Translations under genes and position numbers: made by a program
Source: DAORHV01 sp964513925
GTDB lineage: Bacteria; Patescibacteriota; Gracilibacteria; Peribacterales; Peribacteraceae
Reading direction: 5' to 3'
Assembly (NCBI GenBank): GCA_964513925.1
Contig: CAZENR010000001.1
Location: 62,001-126,000 of the forward strand
DNA: 64,000 nt
Notes under the pieces: model-generated
Databases searched by the model: none
What the model was told of the DNA's origin: nothing
What the model saw: the letters and a program-made list of their open reading frames with translations, nothing else
In this document: positions 33,168 to 42,609 of the stretch, in pieces
How positions within the stretch are numbered: position 1 is the stretch's first letter
Layout: every line of letters starts with the position of its first letter

Positions 33168-34425
33168 TATCCAGTTTTTCCTCCGGCTGCTCCGGCATCC
33201 TGCAACATGGGTGAGCGTGGTGTTTCTACTCATCGTACTGCTCTTGTTGCCTGGGCGTGTGGGCGTCCCTCCGGAACAAACATTTTTGGATGATGCGTCG
33301 CAGTATCACCAAGCGGCTGTCCATGTTGCCCGAGAGGGATTCTTTTCCATCGACGGGGTACAGCCCTATGCCTATCGCGAGCCGGGGTACAGTGTCTTTC
33401 TGGGAATGGTGTACATCGTTGCCGGGATAGGCAATCGCGCTGCAATTTTCTTGGCACAGGCAGCACTGCTTCTTGCGGCAGCATTATTTTTTGCATCGCA
33501 ATTACGCCATATCGGCGTTTCGTCTCGTGCACGCACGCTTTTCTTGGCGCTGCTATTGCTGCAGCCTTCCGTGTTCCATGTTGTGTTTTTCGTCTACCGG
33601 GAGTGCTTCGTGCTTGCGCTGATGTTGTTACTTGCAGGGGCGTTATTGCAATTCCACTACTCACGTTCTTGGTCCTGGGCGGTGGCGTGTGGAGTAGCGC
33701 TCGCAATCATCAGTTTGACCTATCTGTCGTTCCTGTTCCTTCCAGTCGCGCTGATTGCGGCATGTTGGGCCTATCGCTGGCAGCCACGCTTTGCGCTGGC
33801 GATTATTGTCTTGCCCTATGCGCTCGTATCATTATGGGGCGCGCGTAATTACGCGGCCGACGGTCGTTTCCGGCTTATCGATACCGACCGTACCGCCGTC
33901 ATGTGGTATGTACGAGGAGAACAGGCGCAGCGTGTGACCGGATGGGAGCCTGCTCGTTGCCTGTGGGCCGAGTACATCAGTCGCAATTGGGACGGCCGCT
34001 CCGATGCTTGCAGCTTCAATTCACTCATGCACGCCAAGTGGCCGCAGGGCAAACCGCTTGGAACCGAAGACGCCATCGCGCAGGCCGGCAAGGCGAAAAT
34101 CCGGTCACATTTTGCGAATTACGCTTGGTTCTCAGCTTGGGAGGTTGTCGAATTCCATCTGCCGTACGTCAACGGTTGGGGCAGGCTGTACAACATGCTT
34201 GCTGCCGTCGGTTCCCTGGTGCTGTATGCGGGCTGCATCCTTTGGCTGCCGCATGCGCTGCGCAGGGATATGTGGCTGTTTCCACTGATTGCCGGTTATA
34301 CAGTCGCAGTCTTCGTTTTGACCGATGCCACGCCAAGGTACCTGATGCCAGTCATCTTCTGCTATGCTCTTGTCGCTTCCGTGGGCTACACTGAGGCCTT
34401 TACGCGCTTGCGTCGACACTCATGA
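33160..34425 (+). CDS. Polytopic GT-C/GT39-like membrane glycosyltransferase
   Basis: 421 aa, about 9-11 hydrophobic segments. After the first helix comes FLDDASQYHQAAVHVAREG with the acidic DD typical of the first extracytoplasmic loop in ArnT/PMT-type enzymes, then YREPGYSVFLG. These use polyprenyl-phosphate sugars outside the membrane. A Cys-containing loop (about 280-330) precedes the last helices. ATG 33160 overlaps the asnB stop by 8 nt; upstream in-frame starts would sit inside asnB. A Wzy-like polymerase is an alternative. Confidence 0.7.
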   Translation: MVNIQFFLRLLRHPATWVSVVFLLIVLLLLPGRVGVPPEQTFLDDASQYHQAAVHVAREGFFSIDGVQPYAYREPGYSVFLGMVYIVAGIGNRAAIFLAQAALLLAAALFFASQLRHIGVSSRARTLFLALLLLQPSVFHVVFFVYRECFVLALMLLLAGALLQFHYSRSWSWAVACGVALAIISLTYLSFLFLPVALIAACWAYRWQPRFALAIIVLPYALVSLWGARNYAADGRFRLIDTDRTAVMWYVRGEQAQRVTGWEPARCLWAEYISRNWDGRSDACSFNSLMHAKWPQGKPLGTEDAIAQAGKAKIRSHFANYAWFSAWEVVEFHLPYVNGWGRLYNMLAAVGSLVLYAGCILWLPHALRRDMWLFPLIAGYTVAVFVLTDATPRYLMPVIFCYALVASVGYTEAFTRLRRHS

Positions 34426-35267
34426 ACACCCCGTACACCGTCATTCTGCCGGCATACAACGAAGAGGAAGCCATTGGTCCGGTCATCGACCAGATTCGCG
34501 GCCTGCCCGGCGCACCGGAAGTGCTCGTAGTTGATGACGGCTCCACAGACAATACCGCCGATATTGCGCGCAAGCACGGCGCCGTGGTGGTGCGCCATCC
34601 CGGAAACGCCGGCTACGGCAAGAGCGTGATGGACGGCATTCTTGTTGCTAAGAACGAAGTGATTGTGATTACCGATGCCGACGGTACCTATCCCGTTGAG
34701 CGCATCCCAGAATTCGTAGAGAAATTAGAGATCGGCTTCGATATGGCCGTAGGTGCCCGCAGCGGCCCGGCGTACCGGGGTACATTCCTTAAAATGCCGG
34801 CACGCATTGCACTGAAGGCGTTGGTCGACTTCGTAACGGGGCGCAACATTCCGGATATCAACTCGGGGCTGCGGTCGTTCCGCAAAAACCAGGTGATTCC
34901 GGTGTTTCCGCATTTGTGCCAGGGCTTCAGTTTCACCACCACCATCACGCTCATTTACATGCTTACCGGCAAGATGGTGACGTATGTTCCGATTGCGTAT
35001 CATAAGCGCGTTGGCCGTTCCAAAGTGCGCATTATCCGCGACTCCCTTCGCACGCTTCAATACGTTACAGAGGTAGTTGCCACATTCAATCCGCTCAAGC
35101 TGTTCCTGCTTCTCAGCATGATTGTTGGCGGTCTGGGTGTGCTGTCATTACTCACATCGATATTCGTTGCACACGCCATCTTGCTATCCCTGGGTTGCTT
35201 GTTCGTACTCGGTGCCGTGCTGCTGTTTGGCATAGGTCTGCAGACCGAGGCACTTCGCAAACGCTAA
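34422..35267 (+). CDS. GT2 polyprenyl-phosphate glycosyltransferase (DPM1/DPG-like)
   Basis: 281 aa. YTVILPAYNEEEAIGPVI (4-21), VVDDGSTDNTADIA, DADGTYPVERIPEF (DXD), then two C-terminal hydrophobic segments (about 220-275). This is the architecture of enzymes making polyprenyl-phosphate sugars on the cytoplasmic face. Coupled on both sides: ATGA with the GT-C gene and 3 nt to the next GT2. Likely supplies a donor for the GT-C proteins in this operon. Confidence 0.86.
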   Translation: MNTPYTVILPAYNEEEAIGPVIDQIRGLPGAPEVLVVDDGSTDNTADIARKHGAVVVRHPGNAGYGKSVMDGILVAKNEVIVITDADGTYPVERIPEFVEKLEIGFDMAVGARSGPAYRGTFLKMPARIALKALVDFVTGRNIPDINSGLRSFRKNQVIPVFPHLCQGFSFTTTITLIYMLTGKMVTYVPIAYHKRVGRSKVRIIRDSLRTLQYVTEVVATFNPLKLFLLLSMIVGGLGVLSLLTSIFVAHAILLSLGCLFVLGAVLLFGIGLQTEALRKR

Positions 35268-35270
35268 TTC

Positions 35271-36212
35271 ATGCGACTCTCCATCATTTTGCCGGTGCGT
35301 AACGAGGTCGAGAACATCGATCCGTTGCTTGCAGAGCTGGCAAAAGCGCTTGTGCCGTATGCCAACGCCGAAGTCATTGCGGTCGACGACGGGAGCACGG
35401 ACGGTTCCCTGCAGGCACTGCGCGCCGCGACGGCCAAGTACCCGTTTTTGCGCATCGTGGAGCTTGCCCGAAATTACGGGCAAACGGCGGCGATATCCGC
35501 GGGGATGGATGTTGCCCGCGGCGATGTCATTTTGCCCATGGATGCCGACGGACAGAACGATCCCAGCGATATCCCCATGTTCCTGGAGAAGATCGATGCC
35601 GGATTCGATATTGTTTCCGGCTGGCGACGCAACCGCCACGATGCATGGCTGCGGTCCGCGTTGTCCAAGGTGGCAAACAAGTTGATCCGCAATGTTTCTG
35701 GCCAGGAGATTCATGACTACGGCTGCACCATGAAGGCCTACCGCCGCGATGTCATTGAGAACATCGGTCTCTACGGCGATATGCACAGGTTTCTTGCCGC
35801 GTATGCCGGCACGCAGGGGGCAAAGGTTGCGGAAGTGGAGACGCACCACCGCCCGCGCCTGCGCGGCGTTTCTAAATACGGATTCGGTCGCATTTGGCGC
35901 GTGCTGCTGGACTTGCTCATGCTGACGTTCTTCCTGCGGTCCGTCACGCGGCCCATGCAGTTCTTCGGCGCCATAGGTCTTGTGTCCATCATCGGAGGTT
36001 TTGCCGCAATCCTGGCGGCGTTTTTCTGGAAGGAAATGGGTGGGCCGACCTTCATAGAAACCCCGCTGCCGGTCTTTGCTGCACTGCTGGAGATTGTCGG
36101 CGTGCAATGCGTGCTGATGGGCGTGCTGGCGGAAATGTCCATGCGCACCTATTTCCAGACGCACGGGACAAAGCCGTATCGCATCCGCTCGGTTTTTCCT
36201 TCGGCACAATGA
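35271..36212 (+). CDS. GT2 polyprenyl-phosphate glycosyltransferase (ArnC/GtrB-like)
   Basis: 313 aa. LSIILPVRNEVENIDPLL; AVDDGSTDGS; ELARNYGQTAAISAGMDVARGD; PMDADGQNDPSDI (DXD); HDYGCTMKAYRRDV; HRPRLRGVSKYGFGRIWRV, then two transmembrane segments at about 235-290. The combination is characteristic of ArnC/GtrB. Together with the gene at 34422 it gives two different lipid-phosphate sugars in one operon. The stop overlaps the next ATG (ATGA). Confidence 0.88.
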   Translation: MRLSIILPVRNEVENIDPLLAELAKALVPYANAEVIAVDDGSTDGSLQALRAATAKYPFLRIVELARNYGQTAAISAGMDVARGDVILPMDADGQNDPSDIPMFLEKIDAGFDIVSGWRRNRHDAWLRSALSKVANKLIRNVSGQEIHDYGCTMKAYRRDVIENIGLYGDMHRFLAAYAGTQGAKVAEVETHHRPRLRGVSKYGFGRIWRVLLDLLMLTFFLRSVTRPMQFFGAIGLVSIIGGFAAILAAFFWKEMGGPTFIETPLPVFAALLEIVGVQCVLMGVLAEMSMRTYFQTHGTKPYRIRSVFPSAQ

Positions 36213-37714
36213 AGCAGCACAGGGCAATTCACATGTCTGCTGCCGAATTTGCGGAATGGAATGAATCCATGTCCAAGCGATACGATCCCGACTTGTATCA
36301 CCGATCGAACAACTGGGTCGTACGATGGATAGAGCGCACGCGCGTTTCAAGTATCCGCAAGCTTCTGGAGTCGAGCGAGTCTCATTCCGTATTGGAGGTA
36401 GGCGTGGGTGCCGGAAACATCCTTGAGCAAATACATGCACAAAAGCGTATCGGCATAGACCTGAGCCGTTTTCTGCTGGAAAAAGCACGCGCACGTTTGG
36501 GTGAGGGGGCCCAGCTGATCTATGGAGATGCGGAAACGTTGGAGCAACACCTGTCTGAGCAGTCGGTAGACCGGGTGTACTGCAGCGAGGTCCTGGAACA
36601 CGTCCGTAATCCGGAAGCGGTGCTACGAGGCATTTCCTCAGTCCTCAAGCCCGATGGGATTGCCGTGGTCAGCGTTCCGAACGAAGGATTGATCAACTCC
36701 ATCAAGTCCGCACTGAGGGCCGTTGGGTTGTTTGCGATACTGTTTCCCGCCATGCCGGATCACATGGAGTTTGAATGGCATTTGCATGCCTTTGATCGAC
36801 AATTGACGGAGCGTCTGTGCCGCAAACATTTTTTCATAGAGAAACTGGTTGCGGTTCCGTTTCCTTTTTTCCCCATCCGATACGTCGCCAAGTTGCGAAA
36901 AAAAACGCCGTTGCAGTCATTGGTGTCCGCCGATCGGTTGCCTACTTCGGGTACATCCCTAGTGCCTAATTTCCTCTCGCAACAGCAGACGACAGAACTG
37001 GAGCATCAGCTCCGATCACACGGCGACAATACGCTCAAAAACTTCTTCAAGCGTTGGCCCACGCTGTACGGAGCCTTGGTGTGGCTCATTGGCCCCTCGT
37101 TCTTTACCGGAATGAACCCGGCGCGCTTTTTGCGTAAGTACCAGCCGAGCGGAGCGACATTGCATGCTGGCTCGGGAACGCGCGTGCTCCCTGGCGATTG
37201 CATCAACGTGGACATCTTTCCATTCCCAGGCGTAGACGCTTTGGCAGATCTTGCCGCTTTACCCTTTCGAAACGATGCATTCGCGGCCGTAACCTGCGAT
37301 CAGGTACTGGAACATGTGCCGTCGCCCACCGCGGTCGCGTTCGAATTTTTACGTGTTGTGCGGCCCGGCGGGCTCATTCACGTAGCGGCTCCGTTCGCGT
37401 TCCCTTGGCATCCGTCGCCACGGGACTACACCCGCTGGACGTGCGAGGGCTTGCGCGAACTGTTCCCGCAATGCGAAGTCGTGGAGACCGGCGTCATGGC
37501 CGGCCCGTGTTCCGCCTGCACGGCATTCCTCGCCGCGTTTCTCGCAACCATTCTCTGCTTTGGCTCACGCAGGCTGCAACACGCCTTGCAGTATGTATTC
37601 CTTATCGTATTTCTGCCCATCAAGTTCCTGGATACGATTTTTGCCAACATGCCCGGCGCGGAACTTTGCGCCGCGAACTTCTACGTAGTTCTTCGCAAGC
37701 CACCTCATGCGTAA
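36209..37714 (+). CDS. Tandem fusion of two SAM-methyltransferase domains
   Basis: 501 aa from ATG 36209 (ATGA overlap). Domain 1 (about 30-230): SVLEVGVGAGNILEQ motif I, GIDLSRF, VDRVYCSEVLEHVRNPEAVLRG. A linker includes one hydrophobic stretch. Domain 2 (about 310-450): HAGSGTRVLPGDCINVDIFPF, FAAVTCDQVLEHVPSPTAVAFEFLRVVRPGG and YTRWTCEGLRELF; its motif I is eroded (Gly-x-Gly without the acidic start). A hydrophobic C-terminal segment is near 450-480. Domain 2 resembles stand-alone proteins of glycan loci. May methylate two positions, or domain 2 may be regulatory. Confidence 0.78.
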   Translation: MKQHRAIHMSAAEFAEWNESMSKRYDPDLYHRSNNWVVRWIERTRVSSIRKLLESSESHSVLEVGVGAGNILEQIHAQKRIGIDLSRFLLEKARARLGEGAQLIYGDAETLEQHLSEQSVDRVYCSEVLEHVRNPEAVLRGISSVLKPDGIAVVSVPNEGLINSIKSALRAVGLFAILFPAMPDHMEFEWHLHAFDRQLTERLCRKHFFIEKLVAVPFPFFPIRYVAKLRKKTPLQSLVSADRLPTSGTSLVPNFLSQQQTTELEHQLRSHGDNTLKNFFKRWPTLYGALVWLIGPSFFTGMNPARFLRKYQPSGATLHAGSGTRVLPGDCINVDIFPFPGVDALADLAALPFRNDAFAAVTCDQVLEHVPSPTAVAFEFLRVVRPGGLIHVAAPFAFPWHPSPRDYTRWTCEGLRELFPQCEVVETGVMAGPCSACTAFLAAFLATILCFGSRRLQHALQYVFLIVFLPIKFLDTIFANMPGAELCAANFYVVLRKPPHA

Positions 37715-39428
37715 GTGTAAATTTGAGTGTGTCGCAATACTCATAGCTGCCGTTTTTGCGGTTGTGACCGTACTGCCGCACATTCTGCAACGCACGGATA
37801 CGCGGTTTACCTTTCGGGGGGTGGAAATAATGCCCGCAGATGCGGAAATTCACTACGCGGCACGCATGAGAGAAATTTACGACGGCTACTGGCAGACCGG
37901 AGGCGTGTTTTACGCCGGGTTTAAGAACCAGCCCTTCTTGCAGCCGCCTTTCCCCGAAGCTGTTCCGGCATTGTTTGCGAAAACATTCGGTTTCAACCCT
38001 GTACTGGTGTTTACATTTTTCTCGGCACTCTGCGCTTTTGTGTTAACACTGGTCATGACGGGCGCGATTACTGCGCTTTCTGGAAACAAATGGACCTCGA
38101 TCATCGCAGTTACCACGCTGCTGTTTGCAGGCTTTATTTTGGGAGCGCCATGGGATCTTCCGCGCGTGCTTTCCGGCACCGGTGCATTCGAACCGTTACG
38201 GTTTGCACGCCCCATTAATCCGCTGTGGACCACGCCTTGGTTTTTTGCCGTGGTCTGGTTGGTTGCCGCCTGGGTGCGCAATGGGAATAACCGCTTATTG
38301 TTGTACTCCGTCCTTCCACTTGTTGTACTGGTGTATTCCTACGTGTATGCGTGGTCGTACTTGTTCATCGCGCTGGCGCTGCTGACTTTGTGGTACGCAA
38401 GCAAACGAGACTTGCCAAGGGTACGGGGTTTACTGACATGCGGCTGTTGCGTTGCGCTGTGTTCGGTGCCGTATCTACTACATCTCCATGAGACAGTCAC
38501 ACACCCGCTGTATCCGGATTCCAGCCTGAGGTTTGGTGTCGTGTCGTCGCGCACCCCGCTTCTTGGGGCGTGGTTTTTTGTGGCAATCGCACTTCTTGCA
38601 CTCACGTACTCTCGATGGAAGGCGACATGGCCGTTTGTCGCGACATTGCTTGTTGCCGGCATGCTCGCACTGAATATCCAAGTGTTTACGGGTCGCGCTC
38701 TTGTGCCGCATCACTACCACTGGTACTTCTTCCATCCGCTTGCCTCGCTCTTGGCTTTGACGTTCTTGTTTCAGGTTCTTGATCGTATTCTGCCCAAGAG
38801 GCAGCTCAAATCCGTGCTTGCTGGCATCACGCTGTGTGCCATGATAGCGCTCGGCTTCCGATTCCAGTATTTGGCATATGAAACGGCAAGCGCCTACTGG
38901 GGAGAGCAACAAAACCTTGCAGCCGCCCTGCGCTACCTAGACGAGCATGCGCCTGCACAGAGCGTGGTCTATTCCACAGACATAGATGCCATGGATCTTG
39001 CGGCCATTTACACTCCCGTCGATGTGTATAACGCAACGAACGCGCATGCCTACCTTGCTCCAAAGCAGCGCGTGGAATATGCCCTGTTTTTCGACCTGTG
39101 GCTGCAGGGAGTTTCTCTGGCACAAGCGGAAAAAGAGTTCCCGACGAGCATGCGCTCCAGTGTTGGCAGTGCCATCTACGGCATTCACTTCCGCGAGCAG
39201 TACGGCAGTTACAATGCAGTTCCCGATGCATTCATCGACGAGATGCTGCGCGACTACGCGGCGTACCTGCGGCTTTCCGACCTGGAGAAAATCCGCGCTT
39301 ATCGCATCGACTTCCTAGTCTTGCCGCAAGATGCACGTGTCACTCCTGCGCTAAAAACACTGCTCTCATTGAGTACGGAGGTGTTTGCAGCCGATGGTTG
39401 GACTGTGCGGCAAATGCACGCAGAATAA
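37707..39428 (+). CDS. Large polytopic membrane protein, GT-C-like
   Basis: 573 aa, about 10-11 hydrophobic segments in residues 8-400 followed by a soluble C-terminal domain of about 170 aa (VVYSTDIDAMDLAAIYTPVDVYNATNAH). The first loop contains MPADAEIHYAARMREI, an acidic site as in STT3/PMT-type GT-C enzymes. The start overlaps the methyltransferase stop by 8 nt. Last gene of the 31284-39428 operon. Similar layout to 43418. Polymerase or protein glycosyltransferase are both possible. Confidence 0.65.
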   Translation: MRKCKFECVAILIAAVFAVVTVLPHILQRTDTRFTFRGVEIMPADAEIHYAARMREIYDGYWQTGGVFYAGFKNQPFLQPPFPEAVPALFAKTFGFNPVLVFTFFSALCAFVLTLVMTGAITALSGNKWTSIIAVTTLLFAGFILGAPWDLPRVLSGTGAFEPLRFARPINPLWTTPWFFAVVWLVAAWVRNGNNRLLLYSVLPLVVLVYSYVYAWSYLFIALALLTLWYASKRDLPRVRGLLTCGCCVALCSVPYLLHLHETVTHPLYPDSSLRFGVVSSRTPLLGAWFFVAIALLALTYSRWKATWPFVATLLVAGMLALNIQVFTGRALVPHHYHWYFFHPLASLLALTFLFQVLDRILPKRQLKSVLAGITLCAMIALGFRFQYLAYETASAYWGEQQNLAAALRYLDEHAPAQSVVYSTDIDAMDLAAIYTPVDVYNATNAHAYLAPKQRVEYALFFDLWLQGVSLAQAEKEFPTSMRSSVGSAIYGIHFREQYGSYNAVPDAFIDEMLRDYAAYLRLSDLEKIRAYRIDFLVLPQDARVTPALKTLLSLSTEVFAADGWTVRQMHAE

Positions 39429-39453
39429 TGCCGTTTGCGTCAACGCACGCTGG

Positions 39454-40137
39454 TTACCGGCCAAGCCGGATCTTCAGCATCGTCCATGCGCCCTTTACCG
39501 CGTCTTTCCAGTTGATTTTCTTCCCTTCCTCGATCGTGCGAGGCTGGTAGTCGATGGGCAGCTCTATCACTGGAATACCGCTTCGCAGAGCCTTGGCACA
39601 AATTTCCGCCTCCATCTCAAAGCCCGAGGCCTTGAGATCCATACGCTTGAATAGTGCGGTTGGCAGCAATTTGCGACAGGTGTAACTGTCTGTAAGGCGA
39701 GAGAAAAACAGGATGTTCAACACCAGGGTAATTACTTTGTTGCCGAGCAGATAACGCCTGTAGATGTTGGGATTCTGCGTGAGGAACCTTGAGCCAAACA
39801 CGCACACGTCCCCGCCGCGCTTTTCGGCTTCGGCAAGCAGTGCCGCTATCTGACGCGGGTGGTACTCCAGATCGGCATCCTGAATGGTTGTGTAGCTGCC
39901 GGTGGCGCGCTCCAGCCCTGCGCGGATTGCCGACCCCTTGCCCCCGTTTTGCTTGGTGATGACAATGTCTTGCGGGCGTGCGTGCTGCTGAAGAATTTGC
40001 AGCGATGCGTCCTTAGATCCGTCGTCCACGTAAATCAGTTCCGCTTCCGCACAGCATTGCGTCAGCGCTTCCATCATTTGCCGCAGGGTTCGCTCCTCGT
40101 TGTATACCGGAATCAAGATACTGAGACGGGGCGTCAT
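39454..40137 (-). CDS. GT2 glycosyltransferase (DPM1-like, soluble)
   Basis: 227 aa. LSILIPVYNEERTLRQMM (5-22), YVDDGSKDASL, KQNGGKGSAIRAGLERATG, IQDADLEYHP (DXD) and the LTDSYTCRKLLPTALF block of dolichyl-phosphate mannose synthase-like enzymes, without the C-terminal membrane pair. Its ATG abuts the stop of the upstream membrane protein (no gap), so the two are coupled: a donor-making GT2 next to a GT-C protein. Confidence 0.87.
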   Translation of the reverse strand: MTPRLSILIPVYNEERTLRQMMEALTQCCAEAELIYVDDGSKDASLQILQQHARPQDIVITKQNGGKGSAIRAGLERATGSYTTIQDADLEYHPRQIAALLAEAEKRGGDVCVFGSRFLTQNPNIYRRYLLGNKVITLVLNILFFSRLTDSYTCRKLLPTALFKRMDLKASGFEMEAEICAKALRSGIPVIELPIDYQPRTIEEGKKINWKDAVKGAWTMLKIRLGR

Positions 40138-41283
40138 TTATGACAGCGTGTAGGGGTGCAGAATGAGGGCGAGGCCAATGCCTGTCGCTAAGCCCAATGC
40201 AAGGATACCCGCAGACAGCAGTTGAGCAACGCCGGAATTGCGATGTGCGTAGAGCAGCACCGTGAGGGGATACACCGGCGTAATGACGCGGCCGATGCTG
40301 GTGATGGACCCCCAAATGTACTTGGGCATGATGAGCATGACCCCGAAGAACGCCAGTGCTCCCAGCGACAGAATGTCGGCACGCTTTTTCATGAGAATGT
40401 CCCTTGCGGCAAACGCGATGCCGGGTAGCAGGAACCCTGCGATGAGGGCCAGCGAGGATAGGGACATGGCATCGTAGCCGCTTTGGCCAAGAATGAGATT
40501 CAGCGCCGCCGAACCGGGAAGCTGGCGTGCGCCCGTACTGGTGAAGAATGGGATGTTTGCGAAGATGGCAAAGATGATGGCATGCCATGCAAGAAAGACG
40601 CCCGCCGGAATGAGCAGCTTTACCATGTCACTCCACTTTCTGGTCAGTACAGACCAGCCCATGACGTACAGCACGAACAGGATGTTGACCTCGCGCGCCA
40701 GGACAGCCAGGCATAGTGCGCCGATTTCCCGCCATCCCACCGTGCCATGCTGCAGGTAACGTAGCAGCACGAAGGCAATGAGCAGCATGGTCAGCGGCTC
40801 GGCCAGAGTAAAGTGCATGGCCAGCATGCCGGCAGGGGACAGCGGCAGCGTGATGGCGTATACCGGCCGCAGTCCGGCGCGTGTGAGCAGTGCCGATGTC
40901 AGCACCAGTGCCGCGATGTTTATTCCAACGAATGCGAAGGGCAATGCTGCAGCGTTACCCAGACTCAATACGAACGACAGCAGGGGGAGCAGGAAGCGTT
41001 GGTATGCATACGATCCAGGGTTGCGTTCCAGCAGCTCGCCCCAGCGCGCAGGATTCATAACGCGCGGGATGTTTCGAGCTACCTGGTAGTACTGCGCTCC
41101 GTCGTAACTGGGAATACTCAGGATCACGAAGTCTTGCGGAAGGGGGTTGCCGGTCGCCGTGCGGGCATCCATGTGGAATACGGCCGTCAGGTTGTAGCCA
41201 TACGGGCGGATTTCCAGCGCCAGTATGGCTAGTACCGCTACCAGCACGACGGCCGCGGGCCAGTAACGGCGCAGGCTGTGCAT
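40138..41283 (-). CDS. Polytopic membrane protein, GT-C/mannosyltransferase-like
   Basis: 381 aa, about 9-10 hydrophobic segments. The first loop after helix 1 is long and includes ILSIPSYDGAQYYQVARNI, an acidic Asp-Gly site as in GT-C enzymes; AREVNIL is a second conserved-looking site in mid-protein. ATG 41283 lies 1 nt past the dehydrogenase stop. Paired with the GT2 at 39454, which probably makes its polyprenyl-phosphate donor. Confidence 0.65.
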   Translation of the reverse strand: MHSLRRYWPAAVVLVAVLAILALEIRPYGYNLTAVFHMDARTATGNPLPQDFVILSIPSYDGAQYYQVARNIPRVMNPARWGELLERNPGSYAYQRFLLPLLSFVLSLGNAAALPFAFVGINIAALVLTSALLTRAGLRPVYAITLPLSPAGMLAMHFTLAEPLTMLLIAFVLLRYLQHGTVGWREIGALCLAVLAREVNILFVLYVMGWSVLTRKWSDMVKLLIPAGVFLAWHAIIFAIFANIPFFTSTGARQLPGSAALNLILGQSGYDAMSLSSLALIAGFLLPGIAFAARDILMKKRADILSLGALAFFGVMLIMPKYIWGSITSIGRVITPVYPLTVLLYAHRNSGVAQLLSAGILALGLATGIGLALILHPYTLS

Positions 41284-41284
41284 G

Positions 41285-42568
41285 TTAGAGCGACAGATAG
41301 TGCAGGCCGGCACTTTCGATATCCTTGGCCTTCCACAGTGACTTCAAGTCGTAAAAAATGCCGCCCTTACGCATGCTCTTGGCCATGTCTTTGGCGCTCA
41401 AACCGCGATAATTCGCATGCGCAACGGCCGCGACGATCACGTCGTACGGGCCATCTGCCAGCGTACCGTGCTCAAAGCCCAGCTTCTTGACAGCGGCCGC
41501 ATCCACGAACGGATCATGGCAGTGTACGTTGCAGCCTGCTTTCTTCAGTTTGCGTGCCAGGTCATGCACTTTGGAGTTCCTGGTGTCCGGCACGTTCTCT
41601 TTAAACGTCAACCCGAGCACCAGCACTTTGGCATCCAGCGATTCTATACGGTGTTTGGCCATGGCACGGGTGATCTGGCGTTCGATGAACGTGGGCATGG
41701 TGTCGTTCATTTTCCGGCCTGCAGAAATGACCTCGGTGTGCATTCCCAATTCCTGCGCCTTGTGCACGAGGTAGTACGGATCCACGCCGATGCAGTGTCC
41801 GCCAACCAACCCGGGAGTGAACTTTAGGAAGTTCCACTTGGTCGCAGCGGCATCCAACACATCTTGGGTGCGAATACCAACGCGGTCGCACAGACGGGCA
41901 ATTTCGTTTACCAGGGCGATGTTGATGTCGCGCTGCGTGTTTTCTATGGCCTTGGCCATTTCCGCAACCTTGATATTCGGCGCCTTGTAAATGCCGGCGG
42001 TCACGATTTTGCCGTACACCTTCGCCAGCCAATCGGTGGTCTTCTCGTCCTGTCCGGCAACCACCTTTACTATCTTGTCGATGGTGTGCTCTTTATCGCC
42101 CGGGTTGATGCGTTCCGGCGAGTAGCCCACGGTAAAGTCTTTGCCGCACTTCAGTCCCGACTCGCGCTCTAGGATGGGGACGCAAATGTCTTCCGTTACG
42201 CCAGGGTACACCGTGGATTCGTACACCACCACGCTGCCTTTTTTCAAATGCTTCCCAACGCTTATGCTTGCGCTTTCCACGCATTCCAAATCGGGAATGT
42301 TGTATGTATCCACCGGCGTGGGCACCGCGACGATAATGGTGTTGGCCTTGGCGATCACGGAGGCATCGTTGGAATACTCCACCGAAATTCGCTTCAGTTC
42401 GTCGTCGCTTACTTCATTCGTCCAGTCGTGTCCGGCCTGCAGCGTGCGGATGCGCTCAGGGTTTACATCGAAGCCGTAGGTTTTCCATTCCGTCCGTCCG
42501 AATGCTGCGGCCAACGGCATGCCTACATAACCGAGTCCGACGATGCACAGCGTGGGTTCGTTTGGCAT
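41285..42568 (-). CDS. UDP-HexNAc 6-dehydrogenase (WecC/TviB/WbpA type)
   Basis: 427 aa. Two NAD-dependent oxidations of the C6 carbon to a uronic acid. IVGLGYVGMPLAAAFG (9-24), PTPVDTYNIPDLECV, YESTVYPGVTED, SPERINPGDKEHT and LVGGHCIGVDPYYL (catalytic Cys) are diagnostic of the UDP-HexNAc branch rather than Ugd. Substrate probably UDP-ManNAc or UDP-GlcNAc from the 2-epimerase locus. TAGAAT ends 6 nt before the ATG. Confidence 0.9.
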   Translation of the reverse strand: MPNEPTLCIVGLGYVGMPLAAAFGRTEWKTYGFDVNPERIRTLQAGHDWTNEVSDDELKRISVEYSNDASVIAKANTIIVAVPTPVDTYNIPDLECVESASISVGKHLKKGSVVVYESTVYPGVTEDICVPILERESGLKCGKDFTVGYSPERINPGDKEHTIDKIVKVVAGQDEKTTDWLAKVYGKIVTAGIYKAPNIKVAEMAKAIENTQRDINIALVNEIARLCDRVGIRTQDVLDAAATKWNFLKFTPGLVGGHCIGVDPYYLVHKAQELGMHTEVISAGRKMNDTMPTFIERQITRAMAKHRIESLDAKVLVLGLTFKENVPDTRNSKVHDLARKLKKAGCNVHCHDPFVDAAAVKKLGFEHGTLADGPYDVIVAAVAHANYRGLSAKDMAKSMRKGGIFYDLKSLWKAKDIESAGLHYLSL

Positions 42569-42574
42569 GCGCCG

Positions 42575-42580
42575 ATTCTA
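42575..42580 (-). promoter_or_regulatory. -10 hexamer TAGAAT of the UDP-HexNAc dehydrogenase gene
   Basis: Minus-strand TAGAAT ends 6 nt before ATG 42568. Confidence 0.45.
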
Positions 42581-42609
42581 GACGAGTCGGACGCCCGCTT
42601 CCAGCCTGC

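Noticed and set aside
35184..36494. 436-aa minus-strand open frame
   Set aside because: Antisense to the ArnC-like GT2 and the start of the double methyltransferase, both with strong motifs.
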